From: Halocalculus aciditolerans
GTDB taxonomy: Archaea > Halobacteriota > Halobacteria > Halobacteriales > Halobacteriaceae
Length of the DNA stretch: 64,000 nucleotides
Reading direction: 5' to 3'
NCBI RefSeq assembly: GCF_014647475.1
Contig: NZ_BMPG01000003.1
Span: forward strand, 186,001-250,000
Shown: positions 32,191 to 40,125 of the stretch, piece after piece
How positions within the stretch are numbered: position 1 is the first letter of the stretch
How the letters are laid out: the number at the start of each line of letters is the position of its first letter
Notes under the pieces: generated by a model
What the model saw: the letters and a program-made list of their open reading frames with translations, nothing else
Database searches by the model: none
What the model was told of the DNA's origin: nothing
Made by a program: the position numbers and the translations under genes

Positions 32191-33101
32191 CTTCCTTCGT
32201 CTCTTTCCCCCCTTTCTCTCTCGCTTTCTCCCTCCAGTGAGAGAGAAGTCACTTTCCCGGTCTCCTCGCCTTCTTCACCGCCGGCGTTCACACGGGCGAC
32301 TATCCAGTCCCAGACGCGTTTCAACCCAGTCTTCTCTCCGGACCATCTCGCCTCCTGCTCGAGTCGACTCCAAATCCGCTCAAGCAGTGCTTCATCGTCC
32401 TGGGGATAATCGAACCCGCTTTCGAACTCGACCCGGGAAATATCGCGATAATGATGATAGGAGTGCAAGCCGATTCCATCACGCCGCAGAATGCGACCAG
32501 ATGGTGCTCGAACAACCTTCTCCGGGTCCGCTAGGAGAATGTCATAGTCTTCGGACGGCGATCCGAGCTGCTCTATCTTTCCGTGAATCTCGTCGCCATT
32601 CGTCGTAATCACCGTCGCCTCGGTATCGAGCGTCGCGTACTCGAATGCCTCCTCCCACGGTTGACGTAGTTCCCGACGCGACATCGCTAGGTTCTCTCGG
32701 TCGTCTGGCGGGAGCTTCAACCGCCCGTATATAAACCCAAGACCTCCTCCGATAACTGACTCTACGATCAGCACGCCCGCGGTGTTCAGCACCGAACGAC
32801 CGTTCTCAGGGTTGACCGTCACCGGTCCGTTAGACGGAACCGGAGGCGGGTCGAAGGCTGCTGGTGCCGTCGTCAGCCACGCGAGGACGAACTCGCTCCA
32901 CCCGACGATGTTCACTCGATGCAGAATTACCGTGATGCAGAGCGATGCGAACCCACCGATAATAATCACGATGAGCTTATCGGTCCGTCCCTGGTCGTCG
33001 AGGATTAGGTTTCCCTCTAGATACCCCCGCAGACAGACGTATCCCGGAACGAGGATGAAGATGAGGAGGTAGAGGTGGGAGAGACGAATCATCGAAGACA
33101 T
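32184..33101 (-). CDS. DUF6338-like membrane protein, 305 aa
   Basis: Three hydrophobic segments occur in the first 135 residues (LYLLIFILVPGYVCLRG, LIVIIIGGFASLCITVILH, LNTAGVLIVESVIGGGLGFIY). A cytosolic beta-rich domain follows (ATVITTNGDEIHGKIEQLG, YDILLADPEKV), then a charged tail. This is the layout of DUF6338 proteins: an N-terminal membrane part with a GYxxxR motif (here GYVCLRGYLEG) and a C-terminal domain. Function is unknown. Composition resembles the neighbouring accessory genes. The stop overlaps the end of the convergent winged-helix gene. Confidence 0.77.
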   Translation of the reverse strand: MSSMIRLSHLYLLIFILVPGYVCLRGYLEGNLILDDQGRTDKLIVIIIGGFASLCITVILHRVNIVGWSEFVLAWLTTAPAAFDPPPVPSNGPVTVNPENGRSVLNTAGVLIVESVIGGGLGFIYGRLKLPPDDRENLAMSRRELRQPWEEAFEYATLDTEATVITTNGDEIHGKIEQLGSPSEDYDILLADPEKVVRAPSGRILRRDGIGLHSYHHYRDISRVEFESGFDYPQDDEALLERIWSRLEQEARWSGEKTGLKRVWDWIVARVNAGGEEGEETGKVTSLSLEGESERERGERDEGSQ

Positions 33102-33303
33102 CCACTCTATCCCTATCTGTCACGGCCAATAAGGCTTCACCTACAGCGACCACGTGTGACCCCCCATACTCGACTTTCCTTCCGGGTCTCGCGATGGATT
33201 CTCACGTCGGGTGAACCTCGGTTGACCGCCCTCTCACTCCCCACTCCTGATTTCCCCGTCCGCTCTGCCGTGCGTTTATCCCGGTCCGCTTCCATCTAGC
33301 TGT

Positions 33304-33552
33304 ATGGACTCATCGACGTCAGAGACGGGTTCGGAGAAGGTCGGGAGTCGGACGGTTTCGGTCGGCGGCGGGCAGACGGCGGAGGTCGTCGGCGACAAAT
33401 CGGTCGACCCGCCCGAACTCCGCGTCTCCTCGCGCGGCGAAACCTGGGTCTACCGCATCGACGGCGGGACGGCCGTCCTCGTCGAGTCGACGTACGACGA
33501 ACCCGACTGGATGCCCCAGGTCTTCAGCCGACTCGGCCTCGACGCCGAGTAG
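33304..33552 (+). CDS. Small protein of unknown function, 82 aa
   Basis: A polar N-terminal stretch (MDSSTSETGSEKVGSRTVSV) precedes a small beta-rich core (PPELRVSSRGETWVYRIDGGTAVLVESTYDEPDWMPQVFSRLGLDAE). Codon bias and acidity are typical of a real haloarchaeal gene. No family is recognised. It is convergent with btuD. Confidence 0.6.
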   Translation: MDSSTSETGSEKVGSRTVSVGGGQTAEVVGDKSVDPPELRVSSRGETWVYRIDGGTAVLVESTYDEPDWMPQVFSRLGLDAE

Positions 33553-33599
33553 CCGCGACCCCGCGGCGTCCGCCGTTCTCATCGCGTGAAACCGCGACT

Positions 33600-33770
33600 G
33601 TCGTTTCAAGTTCGCGCCCCGTGTAGGGGGAGGTGGCTCGGTCGTCCATCCCGAGTCACGCTGTGACGCAGCTCCCCCCCTGCGCTTCGCACCAGCCGCC
33701 GGACGTCCGCACTCCCCCTCGGGCGTCCGGGTTCCTTTTGCGGGCCGGTCGTGTTCCCCGCCAGCAGTCG
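33600..33770. other. Structured GC-rich intergenic element 3' of btuD
   Basis: Read on the minus strand, this 170-bp stretch shows nested pairings: an outer GGGGGAG/CTCCCCC stem enclosing the hairpins TCAC-AGC-GTGA and CTCGG-N9-CCGAG, preceded by GGACG...CGTCC. Elements such as GGTGCGAA and GTCACAGCGTGAC recall conserved pieces of cobalamin riboswitches, but the position is downstream of btuD and no leftward gene follows. A bidirectional terminator or 3' UTR element is the simpler reading. Confidence 0.35.
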
Positions 33771-33780
33771 AGCGCTCGGG

Positions 33781-35052
33781 TTAGTCGTCTGCGCCGAGGA
33801 GTCGGCGGTCCGGCGTCGACGCGTCGAGCGCGTCCGCGATAGCGTCGAGTGCGCTGTCGGGCGTGACGACGCGGCCGCGCGAGCGGAGGCGGTCGTAGCG
33901 TTCGCGGGCGGCGTCGCCGTCGTGGTTGCGTTCGTCGAACGGGCGGTCTTCGACGACGACGAGGGCGTCGGCGCGCGCGGCGGCGTCGAGGTTCCGGCGG
34001 TTCCCGCGGCTCACTTCCACGTCGGTGACGACCGTGACGTCGGCGTCGGCGACGCACGCTCCGACGCGGTCGGCGGCCGCGGCGTCGACGGGCGCGTGCG
34101 GCGGGACGGTGACGGCGGGGACGTCGAGCGCCTTCGCCGTTCGGTGGTCGGCGTCGCCGACGGCGAGCGCGCCGATGGTGACGTCGTAGCCGGCCGTGGT
34201 GAGCGCGTAGAGCAAGCGTGCGGCGCTGCCGCCGCCGCCGACGACGTGGACGCGGCCCTCGGCGTCGCCCGCGTCGGGGAGCGCGGTGACGGCGGGCGTG
34301 CCGGTGACGGTGTCGTCGGTGACGACGGCGTTCGCGTCGAAGGATTCGGCGAGCCGCGGCGCGGTGAGCACGTCCTCGGGCGGGCCGGCGGCGAGCGCGC
34401 GGCCGTCCGAGAGGAGGAGGAGGTCGTCGCAGTAGCGCGCCGCGAGGTCGAGGTCGTGGATGGCCGCGACGGCGGTTTTCCCGTCTTCGACGAGGTCGCG
34501 GACGAGTTCGAGCGTGCGGACCTGGTGGTCGATGTCGAGGCTCCCCGTCGGTTCGTCGAGGAGGAGGACGGGGGTCTCCTGTGCGAGCGCGCGCGCGAGG
34601 AGGACGCGCTGGCGCTCCCCGCCGCTCACGGCGTCGATGGAGCGGTCGGCGAACTGCGTCACGCTCGTGCGCTCCATCGCGGCGTCGACGGCTTCGCGGT
34701 CGGCGTCGTCCGTCTCTTTGAACATCGAGTGGTAGGGCATCCGCCCCATCGCGACGACGTCGCGCACGGAGAAGTCGAAGGCGACGGTCGTGTCTTGGGG
34801 GACGACGGCGACGCGGCGGCCGACGGCGCGCGCGGACGCCGCCTGGACGTCGAGGTCGGCGACGCGGACGCGGCCGGCGGCCGGCGTGAGCGTCCCGGCG
34901 AGCGTCCGGAGGAGCGTGGTCTTCCCCGCGCCGTTCGGGCCGATGAGGCCGACGAACCGCCCGGCGTCGATGTCGACGTCGAGGCCGTCGAGGACGGTGA
35001 GGTCGCCGCGGTCGACGCGGAGGTCGTCGGCGGTGATTCGCGCGCCCGTCAT
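33781..35052 (-). CDS. btuD: Cobalamin ABC transporter ATP-binding protein with C-terminal extension, 423 aa
   Basis: Residues 1-255 form a normal ABC ATPase of the iron-siderophore/B12 class: Walker A GPNGAGKTTLLRTLAG, Q-loop VVPQDTTVAFDF, signature VSGGERQRVLLARALAQ, Walker B PVLLLDEPTGSLD and switch His in AAIHDLDLA. About 165 residues follow that are not part of a usual BtuD (near 250 aa); they read as an alpha/beta domain (GRVHVVGGGGSAARLLYALT, VTVVTDVEVSRGNR, ADALVVVEDRPFDERN). It overlaps btuC by 4 bp. It energises B12 or cobinamide uptake. Confidence 0.92.
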   Translation of the reverse strand: MTGARITADDLRVDRGDLTVLDGLDVDIDAGRFVGLIGPNGAGKTTLLRTLAGTLTPAAGRVRVADLDVQAASARAVGRRVAVVPQDTTVAFDFSVRDVVAMGRMPYHSMFKETDDADREAVDAAMERTSVTQFADRSIDAVSGGERQRVLLARALAQETPVLLLDEPTGSLDIDHQVRTLELVRDLVEDGKTAVAAIHDLDLAARYCDDLLLLSDGRALAAGPPEDVLTAPRLAESFDANAVVTDDTVTGTPAVTALPDAGDAEGRVHVVGGGGSAARLLYALTTAGYDVTIGALAVGDADHRTAKALDVPAVTVPPHAPVDAAAADRVGACVADADVTVVTDVEVSRGNRRNLDAAARADALVVVEDRPFDERNHDGDAARERYDRLRSRGRVVTPDSALDAIADALDASTPDRRLLGADD

Positions 35053-36149
35053 AGCTGGGACACCTCGCGTCTGCGGAGGAGGTAGAGGAAGAAGGGCGCG
35101 CCGACGAAGGCGGTGACGATGCCGACGGGGAGCTGGGCGGGGCCGGAGCGCGCGACGGTGTCGGCGGCGACGAGGAAGGACGCGCCGGCGAGCGCGCTCG
35201 TGGGGAGGAGGATGCGGTGGTCGGGGCCGACGAGCAGGCGCATGACGTGCGGGACGACGAGGCCGACGAAGCCGATGACGCCGGAGACGGAGACGGCGAT
35301 GGCGGTGACGAGCGCGGAGACGGCGAGGAGGATGCGTTTCGTGCGTTCGACCTCGATGCCGAGCGTCTGGGCGTCCTGCTCGCCGAGGAGGAGGACGTTG
35401 AGGTGGCGGCGGTAGCCGAGGAGGACGCCGAAGAGGAGGGGGAGGGTGAGGGCGGTGGCGGCGACGTCGCCCCAGCCGGCGTTCTGGAGGTGGCCCATGA
35501 GCCAGTACATCGCGGTTCGGAGTTCGTTCCCGCTCTCGACGAGCATGAAGGAGATGACGGCACCGAGGAAGGTCTCGACGGCGACGCCGGCGAGTAAGAG
35601 GGTGGTGACGGGGGTGTGGCCGGCGCGGCTGCCGAGCGCGTAGATGCCGAAGGCGGCGAGGAGGCCGCCGAGGAACGCCGCGCCGTGGAGGCCGAGGCCG
35701 AACGGGAGGCTGACGCCGACGGTGATGACGGTGACCGCGCCGACGGCCGCGCCGGAGGAGACGCCGATGATGGACGGGTCGGCCATCGGGTTGCGGAAGA
35801 ACCCCTGCATGACGGTGCCGGCGAGCGCGAGCGCGAACCCGACGAGCGCGGCGAGGACGATTCGCGGGAGGCGGATCGTCGTGACGATGATGCGGCTCGT
35901 TTCGGGCGTCTGGAAGTGGAAGACGTGCGTCGTGCTGACGGAGAGAGCGGGGAGAGCGACGCCGGCGACGGTGTGGCCGCCGCCGTGGAGCGAGAGGGAG
36001 GTGGGGAGGACGAGGGCGTTCAAGCAGACCTGGGCGACGGTGAGCGCGGGGATGGAGACGGAGCCGATGCCGGCGCTCACGAGGACGCTCGCGACGAGGA
36101 GCGCGGCGAGGCCGGCCGACCAGCCGCCGACTTTGAGTCCCGCTCGCAT
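35049..36149 (-). CDS. btuC: Cobalamin ABC transporter permease, 366 aa
   Basis: A FecCD/BtuC-type permease with about 10 hydrophobic helices. Typical landmarks are IRLPRIVLAALVGFALALAG, MQGFFRNPMADPSIIGVSSGAAVGA (the conserved N-P-L/M-A-x-P loop) and GVIGFVGLVVPHVMRLLVGPDHR near the C-terminus, which contacts the ATPase. The membrane channel works with BtuD and the surface binding protein BtuF, which is encoded divergently 62 bp away. The start at 36149 follows an AT-rich promoter region with a palindrome. Confidence 0.93.
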   Translation of the reverse strand: MRAGLKVGGWSAGLAALLVASVLVSAGIGSVSIPALTVAQVCLNALVLPTSLSLHGGGHTVAGVALPALSVSTTHVFHFQTPETSRIIVTTIRLPRIVLAALVGFALALAGTVMQGFFRNPMADPSIIGVSSGAAVGAVTVITVGVSLPFGLGLHGAAFLGGLLAAFGIYALGSRAGHTPVTTLLLAGVAVETFLGAVISFMLVESGNELRTAMYWLMGHLQNAGWGDVAATALTLPLLFGVLLGYRRHLNVLLLGEQDAQTLGIEVERTKRILLAVSALVTAIAVSVSGVIGFVGLVVPHVMRLLVGPDHRILLPTSALAGASFLVAADTVARSGPAQLPVGIVTAFVGAPFFLYLLRRREVSQL

Positions 36150-36156
36150 CTGAAGT

Positions 36157-36168
36157 AAAGTCTACTTT
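36157..36168. promoter_or_regulatory. Palindrome AAAGTCTACTTT in the divergent btuC/btuF promoter
   Basis: AAAGT-CT-ACTTT lies 8 bp from the btuC start and 43 bp from the btuF start in a 61-bp divergent promoter region that also contains the TATA-like sequence TAAATATTTATT (36175-36186). A repressor site controlling both directions is plausible. No cobalamin riboswitch can fit in this interval. Confidence 0.5.
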
Positions 36169-36210
36169 CGATAGCTAAATATTTATTGTAATGCCGCCTT
36201 GAGTGGGGTG

Positions 36211-37302
36211 ATGCATCAGCGACTCTCGGTCGTCGTCGTGGTTTCTCTCCTCCTTCTCGCGGGGGCCGCGCCGGCGGCAGCCGCGACCGGAACGACACAC
36301 GACCAGACCACCGTCACCTGCGGCTACCCGGTCTCCGTCACGGACGCGACCGGGCAGAACGTGACGCTCGACGAGCCGCCCGAGCGCGTCGTCACGCTCA
36401 GCCCGAGCGCCGCTCAGACGATGTGGGAGATCGGCGCGGAAGGCAAAGTCGTCGGCGTCACTCAGTACGCGAGCTACCTCGACGGCGCGAGCAGTCGGGT
36501 GAACGTCTCCGGCGCGGGGGACTCCTACATCGACCAGGAGCGCGTCATCTCGCTCGAACCCGACCTCGTCCTCGCTCCCGACACCATCTCGAACGAGACG
36601 GTCGACACGCTCCGCGCGGCGAACCTCACCGTCTACCACTACCCGCCCGCGGACTCCGTCTCGACCATCGAGGAGCAGACGCTCGTCACCGGGCAGCTCG
36701 TCGGCGAATGCGACGGCGCGAACGAGACGGTCGCCGAGATGGAGTCGGAACTGGACACCGTCCGTACCGCCGTCGACGGCCAGGAACGCCCCGGCGTCCT
36801 CTACACGTTCTTCGGCTACACCGCCGGCGACGACACCTTCATCAACAAGATTATCGAGACGGCCGGCGGGACGAACGTCGCCGCCGAAGCCGGCATCAGC
36901 GGCTACGCGCAGATCAACCAGGAGACCGTCGTCGAGCAGAACCCGCAGTGGATCATGCGGAACAGCCAGGACCCGACCGTCCCGAAGAACGCCGCCTACA
37001 ACAGCACCGACGCCGTGAAGAACGGGAACGTCATCGTCCTCGACTACAACTACCTGAACCAGCCCGCGCCGCGCGTCGTCCAGCCGATTACGAAACTCGC
37101 GAAGGCGATGCACCCCGACGCGTGGGAAGCCGCGAACGCGACAACGACCACGCAGGCGAGTGAATCGACGACCACGCAGGCGAACGCGACCACGACGCCC
37201 GCCACCGAAACGACCTCGGCGACGTCGCCCGGCTTCGGCGTCGCCGGCGCGCTCGTCGGTCTCCTCGCCGCGCTCGCCGTCGCGACCCGCCGCTTCCACT
37301 GA
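36211..37302 (+). CDS. btuF: Cobalamin-binding surface protein with PGF-CTERM anchor, 363 aa
   Basis: A Sec signal (LSVVVVVSLLLLAGAAPAAA) leads to a type III periplasmic binding protein: FPVSVTDATGQNVTLDEPPERVVTLSPSAAQTMWEIGA-like opening, DLVLAPDTISNETVDTLRA hinge region and AGGTNVAAEAGISGYAQIN in the second lobe. A Thr-rich linker then precedes SPGFGVAGALVGLLAALAVATRRFH, a PGF-CTERM signal for archaeosortase-type anchoring. It should capture B12/cobinamides outside the membrane for BtuCD. The ATG at 36211 was chosen over an in-frame TTG at 36199. Confidence 0.93.
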   Translation: MHQRLSVVVVVSLLLLAGAAPAAAATGTTHDQTTVTCGYPVSVTDATGQNVTLDEPPERVVTLSPSAAQTMWEIGAEGKVVGVTQYASYLDGASSRVNVSGAGDSYIDQERVISLEPDLVLAPDTISNETVDTLRAANLTVYHYPPADSVSTIEEQTLVTGQLVGECDGANETVAEMESELDTVRTAVDGQERPGVLYTFFGYTAGDDTFINKIIETAGGTNVAAEAGISGYAQINQETVVEQNPQWIMRNSQDPTVPKNAAYNSTDAVKNGNVIVLDYNYLNQPAPRVVQPITKLAKAMHPDAWEAANATTTTQASESTTTQANATTTPATETTSATSPGFGVAGALVGLLAALAVATRRFH

Positions 37303-37308
37303 CAACGA

Positions 37309-37935
37309 ATGCTCGCCTCGTTCGACCTCTTCGGCACGCTCGTCGACGCCGCCCGCCCCGCCAACCCGGCCGCCGCCGTCGCCGACGAACTCGCCGCGCG
37401 CGGCGTCCGCGTGCCCGACGCGTGGAACGAGGCCTACCGCGAACCCCACGTCCCGCTCGAACCGGGACGGGAAATCTCACTCTTCGACCACGTCCTCGCC
37501 GCGCTCGACAGTCGCGGCGTCGCCGCGTCGCGCGACCGCGTCGCTGCGGCCGTCACCGCCGCGTTCGACGGCGACATCGACACTCGGGCGGGCGCGCTCG
37601 ACGCCGTCGAAGCCGCCGCCGCCCGCGGCCCGGTCGGCGTGCTCTCGAACTGTAGCGTCCCCGGCCTCGCGACGCGCGCCCTCGACGCGTCCGCGCTCGA
37701 CAGCGACCGCTTCGACGCCGTCGTCGTCAGCGTCGACTGCGGATGGCGGAAACCCGACCCGCGGGCGTTCGCGGCCGTCGCGGACGCCCTCGGCGGCTCC
37801 GTCGCCGACCTCGTGCACGTCGGCGACGACCCCGCCACCGACGGCGGCGTCACCGCCGCCGGCGGCACTTTCCTCTCCCTCGACGACACCCCGCTCCGAC
37901 GCGTCCCCGAGCGAGTGGAGGCGCTGTCGTGTTGA
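37309..37935 (+). CDS. HAD-superfamily hydrolase in the cobalamin operon, 208 aa
   Basis: HAD motif I is atypical in its second Asp position: ASFDLFGTLVDAA (D-x-F rather than D-x-D), as in the haloacid-dehalogenase/phosphatase subgroup where a Phe is accepted. Motif II is GVLSNCS, the Lys motif WRKPDPRAF and motif IV HVGDDPATDGG. It sits between btuF (6 bp) and cbiB (7-bp overlap), so a role in the pathway is likely. One gap among the local genes is the alpha-ribazole/cobalamin 5'-phosphate phosphatase, which this enzyme could fill; that is inference. Confidence 0.85.
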   Translation: MLASFDLFGTLVDAARPANPAAAVADELAARGVRVPDAWNEAYREPHVPLEPGREISLFDHVLAALDSRGVAASRDRVAAAVTAAFDGDIDTRAGALDAVEAAAARGPVGVLSNCSVPGLATRALDASALDSDRFDAVVVSVDCGWRKPDPRAFAAVADALGGSVADLVHVGDDPATDGGVTAAGGTFLSLDDTPLRRVPERVEALSC

Positions 37936-38828
37936 GCTCGCTCGCCGCCGTCGCGCTCGCTTTCCTGCTCGACGCGGCGTTCTCCGAGCCGCCGGCGCGC
38001 GCCCACCCGGTCGCGTACTACGGGCGAGTCGTCACCGCGCTCGACCGCCAGTGGCGCGCCCCCCGGCTCGTCGGCGGGAGTATCGCGCTCACCCTCCCGC
38101 TCGTCGCCGCCGCGCTCGCCGCGCTCACCGTCTTCGGCGCGGCGCGCGTCCACTCCCTCCTGCCGGCGCTCCTCGCCGGCCTCTGGCTGTTCGCGACGAC
38201 GAGCCGCCGGATGCTCGTCGACCTCGCCGGCGACGTCGTCACCGGCGTCGACGCCGGCGACGAGTCGGCTCGCACGACGATCCGCGGGCTCGTCGGCCGC
38301 GACACGACCGAACTCTCCGAGAGCGAACTCCGCAGCGCCGCCGTGGAGAGCGCCGCCGAGAACCTCGCCGACGGCCTCGTCGCCCCGCTCCTCGCCTTCG
38401 CTCTCGCCGCACCGCTCTCGCTCGCCGTCGGCGTCGCCGCCGCCGTCTGGGTGAAGGCCGTGAACACGCACGACTCCGTCCTCGGCTACCCGTCGAAACC
38501 CCACGGCACCGCGAGCGCGCGCCTCGACGACCTCGTCATGTGGCTGCCCGCGCGCGTCAGCGCCGGCCTCATCGCCGCCGCGGCGCTCGACCCCGGCGCG
38601 CTCACACGCGCTCTCGAGTGGGCGCGCGAGCCGCCCTCGCCGAACTCCGGCTGGCCGATGGCGACGCTCGCCGCCGCCCTCGACGTCGAACTCGCGAAAC
38701 CCGGCGTCTACGCGCTCAACCCGGCCGCCGCCCTCCCGACGACGGACGACGCCGAACGGGGCGTCCGCCTCGTCGACCGGGCGTGCATCGTCGCGTTCGT
38801 CCTCGCGGGGGTGGGCGCGTGGTTCTGA
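37929..38828 (+). CDS. cbiB: Adenosylcobinamide-phosphate synthase, 299 aa
   Basis: CbiB attaches aminopropanol (phosphate) to adenosylcobyric acid at the membrane. The start is GTG at 37929, overlapping the HAD gene by 7 bp; the protein then opens LSSLAAVALAFLLDAAFSEPPARAHPVAYYGR, with the H-P-V conserved motif. Further landmarks are TTIRGLVGRDTTELSESELRSAAVESAAENLADG (the conserved E-S-x-A-E-N-x-x-D motif) and KAVNTHDSVLGYPS. Four to five hydrophobic helices are visible. Length agrees with the family (about 300-320 aa). Confidence 0.92.
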   Translation: MLSSLAAVALAFLLDAAFSEPPARAHPVAYYGRVVTALDRQWRAPRLVGGSIALTLPLVAAALAALTVFGAARVHSLLPALLAGLWLFATTSRRMLVDLAGDVVTGVDAGDESARTTIRGLVGRDTTELSESELRSAAVESAAENLADGLVAPLLAFALAAPLSLAVGVAAAVWVKAVNTHDSVLGYPSKPHGTASARLDDLVMWLPARVSAGLIAAAALDPGALTRALEWAREPPSPNSGWPMATLAAALDVELAKPGVYALNPAAALPTTDDAERGVRLVDRACIVAFVLAGVGAWF

Positions 38829-39574
38829 CCGCGCTCCGCGGCGCGCTCGGCTTCCTCACCCGCCTCCCAGTCGGTCGCACGCCGCGCGCGTGGGAGGCGT
38901 TCTGCGCCACGCCCGCCGCCTTCCCGCTCGCCGGCTACCCCGTCGGCGTCGCGCTCGCCCTGCCCGTCCTCATTGGCTCCTTCCTCGGTCTGGAGGCGGA
39001 CCTCACCGCGTTCGCCTTCCTCCTCGCGGTCTACGCCGTGACGGGCGTCGCGCACGCCGACGCCGTCGCAGACCTCGGGGACGCCGCGGCCGTCCACGGC
39101 GACGTCGACCGCCGCCGCGAAGTCCTCAAAGACTCCGCCGTCGGCGTCGGTGCCGTGCTCGCCCTCGGTCTCGTCCTCCTCGGCACGTGGACGGCCGTCG
39201 CCCGCCTCGCCGCCCTCCCCGTCCGCGCCGTCGGCCTCGTCGTCGCCGCCGAAGTCGGCGCGAAACTCGCCATGGCGACCGTCGCCTGCCTCGGCGACGC
39301 CACCCACGACGGCCTCGGGGCCGCCGTCAGCGACGCCCACGACGCCCGCTCGCTCCTGCTTCCGGTTCTCGTCGCCCTCCCCGCCGCGCTCGCGACGTAC
39401 CCGAACCCGGCCGCCGCCGTCGCGCTCGCCGCCGCCGGTCTCGCGGCGCTCTGCGTACTCGCGTGGGCGTCCCGGCGGCTCGGCGGCAGCAACGGCGACG
39501 TCGTCGGCGCGTCGAACGAGCTCGCGCGCCTCGCCGCGCTCCTCACGGGGGTGATTGCGTGGACGCTCTGGTGA
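38819..39574 (+). CDS. cobS: Cobalamin synthase (adenosylcobinamide-GDP ribazoletransferase), 251 aa
   Basis: CobS joins AdoCbi-GDP with alpha-ribazole (or its phosphate) at the membrane. The opening RGALGFLTRLPVGRTP is the CobS hallmark, and GVAHADAVADLGDAAAVHGD corresponds to the conserved H-x-D-G-x-A-D active-site region. Six or so hydrophobic segments follow. The GTG start at 38819 overlaps cbiB by 10 bp, and the end overlaps cobY by 16 bp. Length is normal. Confidence 0.93.
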   Translation: MVLTALRGALGFLTRLPVGRTPRAWEAFCATPAAFPLAGYPVGVALALPVLIGSFLGLEADLTAFAFLLAVYAVTGVAHADAVADLGDAAAVHGDVDRRREVLKDSAVGVGAVLALGLVLLGTWTAVARLAALPVRAVGLVVAAEVGAKLAMATVACLGDATHDGLGAAVSDAHDARSLLLPVLVALPAALATYPNPAAAVALAAAGLAALCVLAWASRRLGGSNGDVVGASNELARLAALLTGVIAWTLW

Positions 39575-40125
39575 TGTGCGGCGGCCGCGGCACCCGCCTC
39601 GACACAGAGAAGGAAAAACCGCTCTACCCCGTGGCGGGCCGGCCGATGGTGGACTTCGTGCTCGACGCGCTCGACGCGAGCCGCGTCGACTCCGTCACGG
39701 CGGCCGTCACGCCCGCCACGCCCGACACGGCCGCGCACCTCGACGCACACCCCGCCGACGTCGACCTCTTGGAGACTCCCGGAGCGGGGTACGTCGCGGA
39801 CCTCGGCGTCGCCCTCGACGCCGTCGACTCCCCCGTTCTCACCGTCGCTGCCGACCTCCCGCTCCTCGACGCCATCGCCGTCGACCGCGTCCTCGCCCTC
39901 TCCGTGACTGACTCCGTCCAGGTCTGCGTGCCCGCCGCGCTGAAACGCCGGCTCGGCGCGAGCGCCGACACGACTTACGAACGCGACGGCCGCGAACTCG
40001 CCCCCACGGGCGTCAACGTCGTCGCCGACGCCGACACCGAAACCATGCACCTCAGCTACGACGCACGCTACGCAGTCAACGTGAACCGCCGAACCGACGC
40101 CGCGCTCGCGGAGGCCCTGCTGTGA
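39559..40125 (+). CDS. cobY: GTP:adenosylcobinamide-phosphate guanylyltransferase, archaeal type, 188 aa
   Basis: CobY is the archaeal, non-orthologous replacement of the nucleotidyltransferase half of CobU. It transfers GMP to AdoCbi-phosphate. The nucleotide-binding motif [13 protein letters not shown] starts right at the N-terminus, followed by [19 protein letters not shown] and [13 protein letters not shown]. The GTG start at 39559 gives this conserved beginning and overlaps the cobS end by 16 bp. Kinase motifs of CobU are absent, so unphosphorylated cobinamide cannot be activated by this protein, consistent with CbiZ salvage downstream. Confidence 0.92.
   Translation: MDALVMCGGRGTRLDTEKEKPLYPVAGRPMVDFVLDALDASRVDSVTAAVTPATPDTAAHLDAHPADVDLLETPGAGYVADLGVALDAVDSPVLTVAADLPLLDAIAVDRVLALSVTDSVQVCVPAALKRRLGASADTTYERDGRELAPTGVNVVADADTETMHLSYDARYAVNVNRRTDAALAEALL

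Noticed and set aside
33656..35563. A 635-codon Arg/Ser/Pro-rich minus frame across btuD/btuC
   Set aside because: Out-of-frame shadow of two well-identified transporter genes.
36150..36210. A cobalamin riboswitch in front of btuF or btuC
   Set aside because: The interval of 61 bp is too short and contains no B12-box-like sequence.
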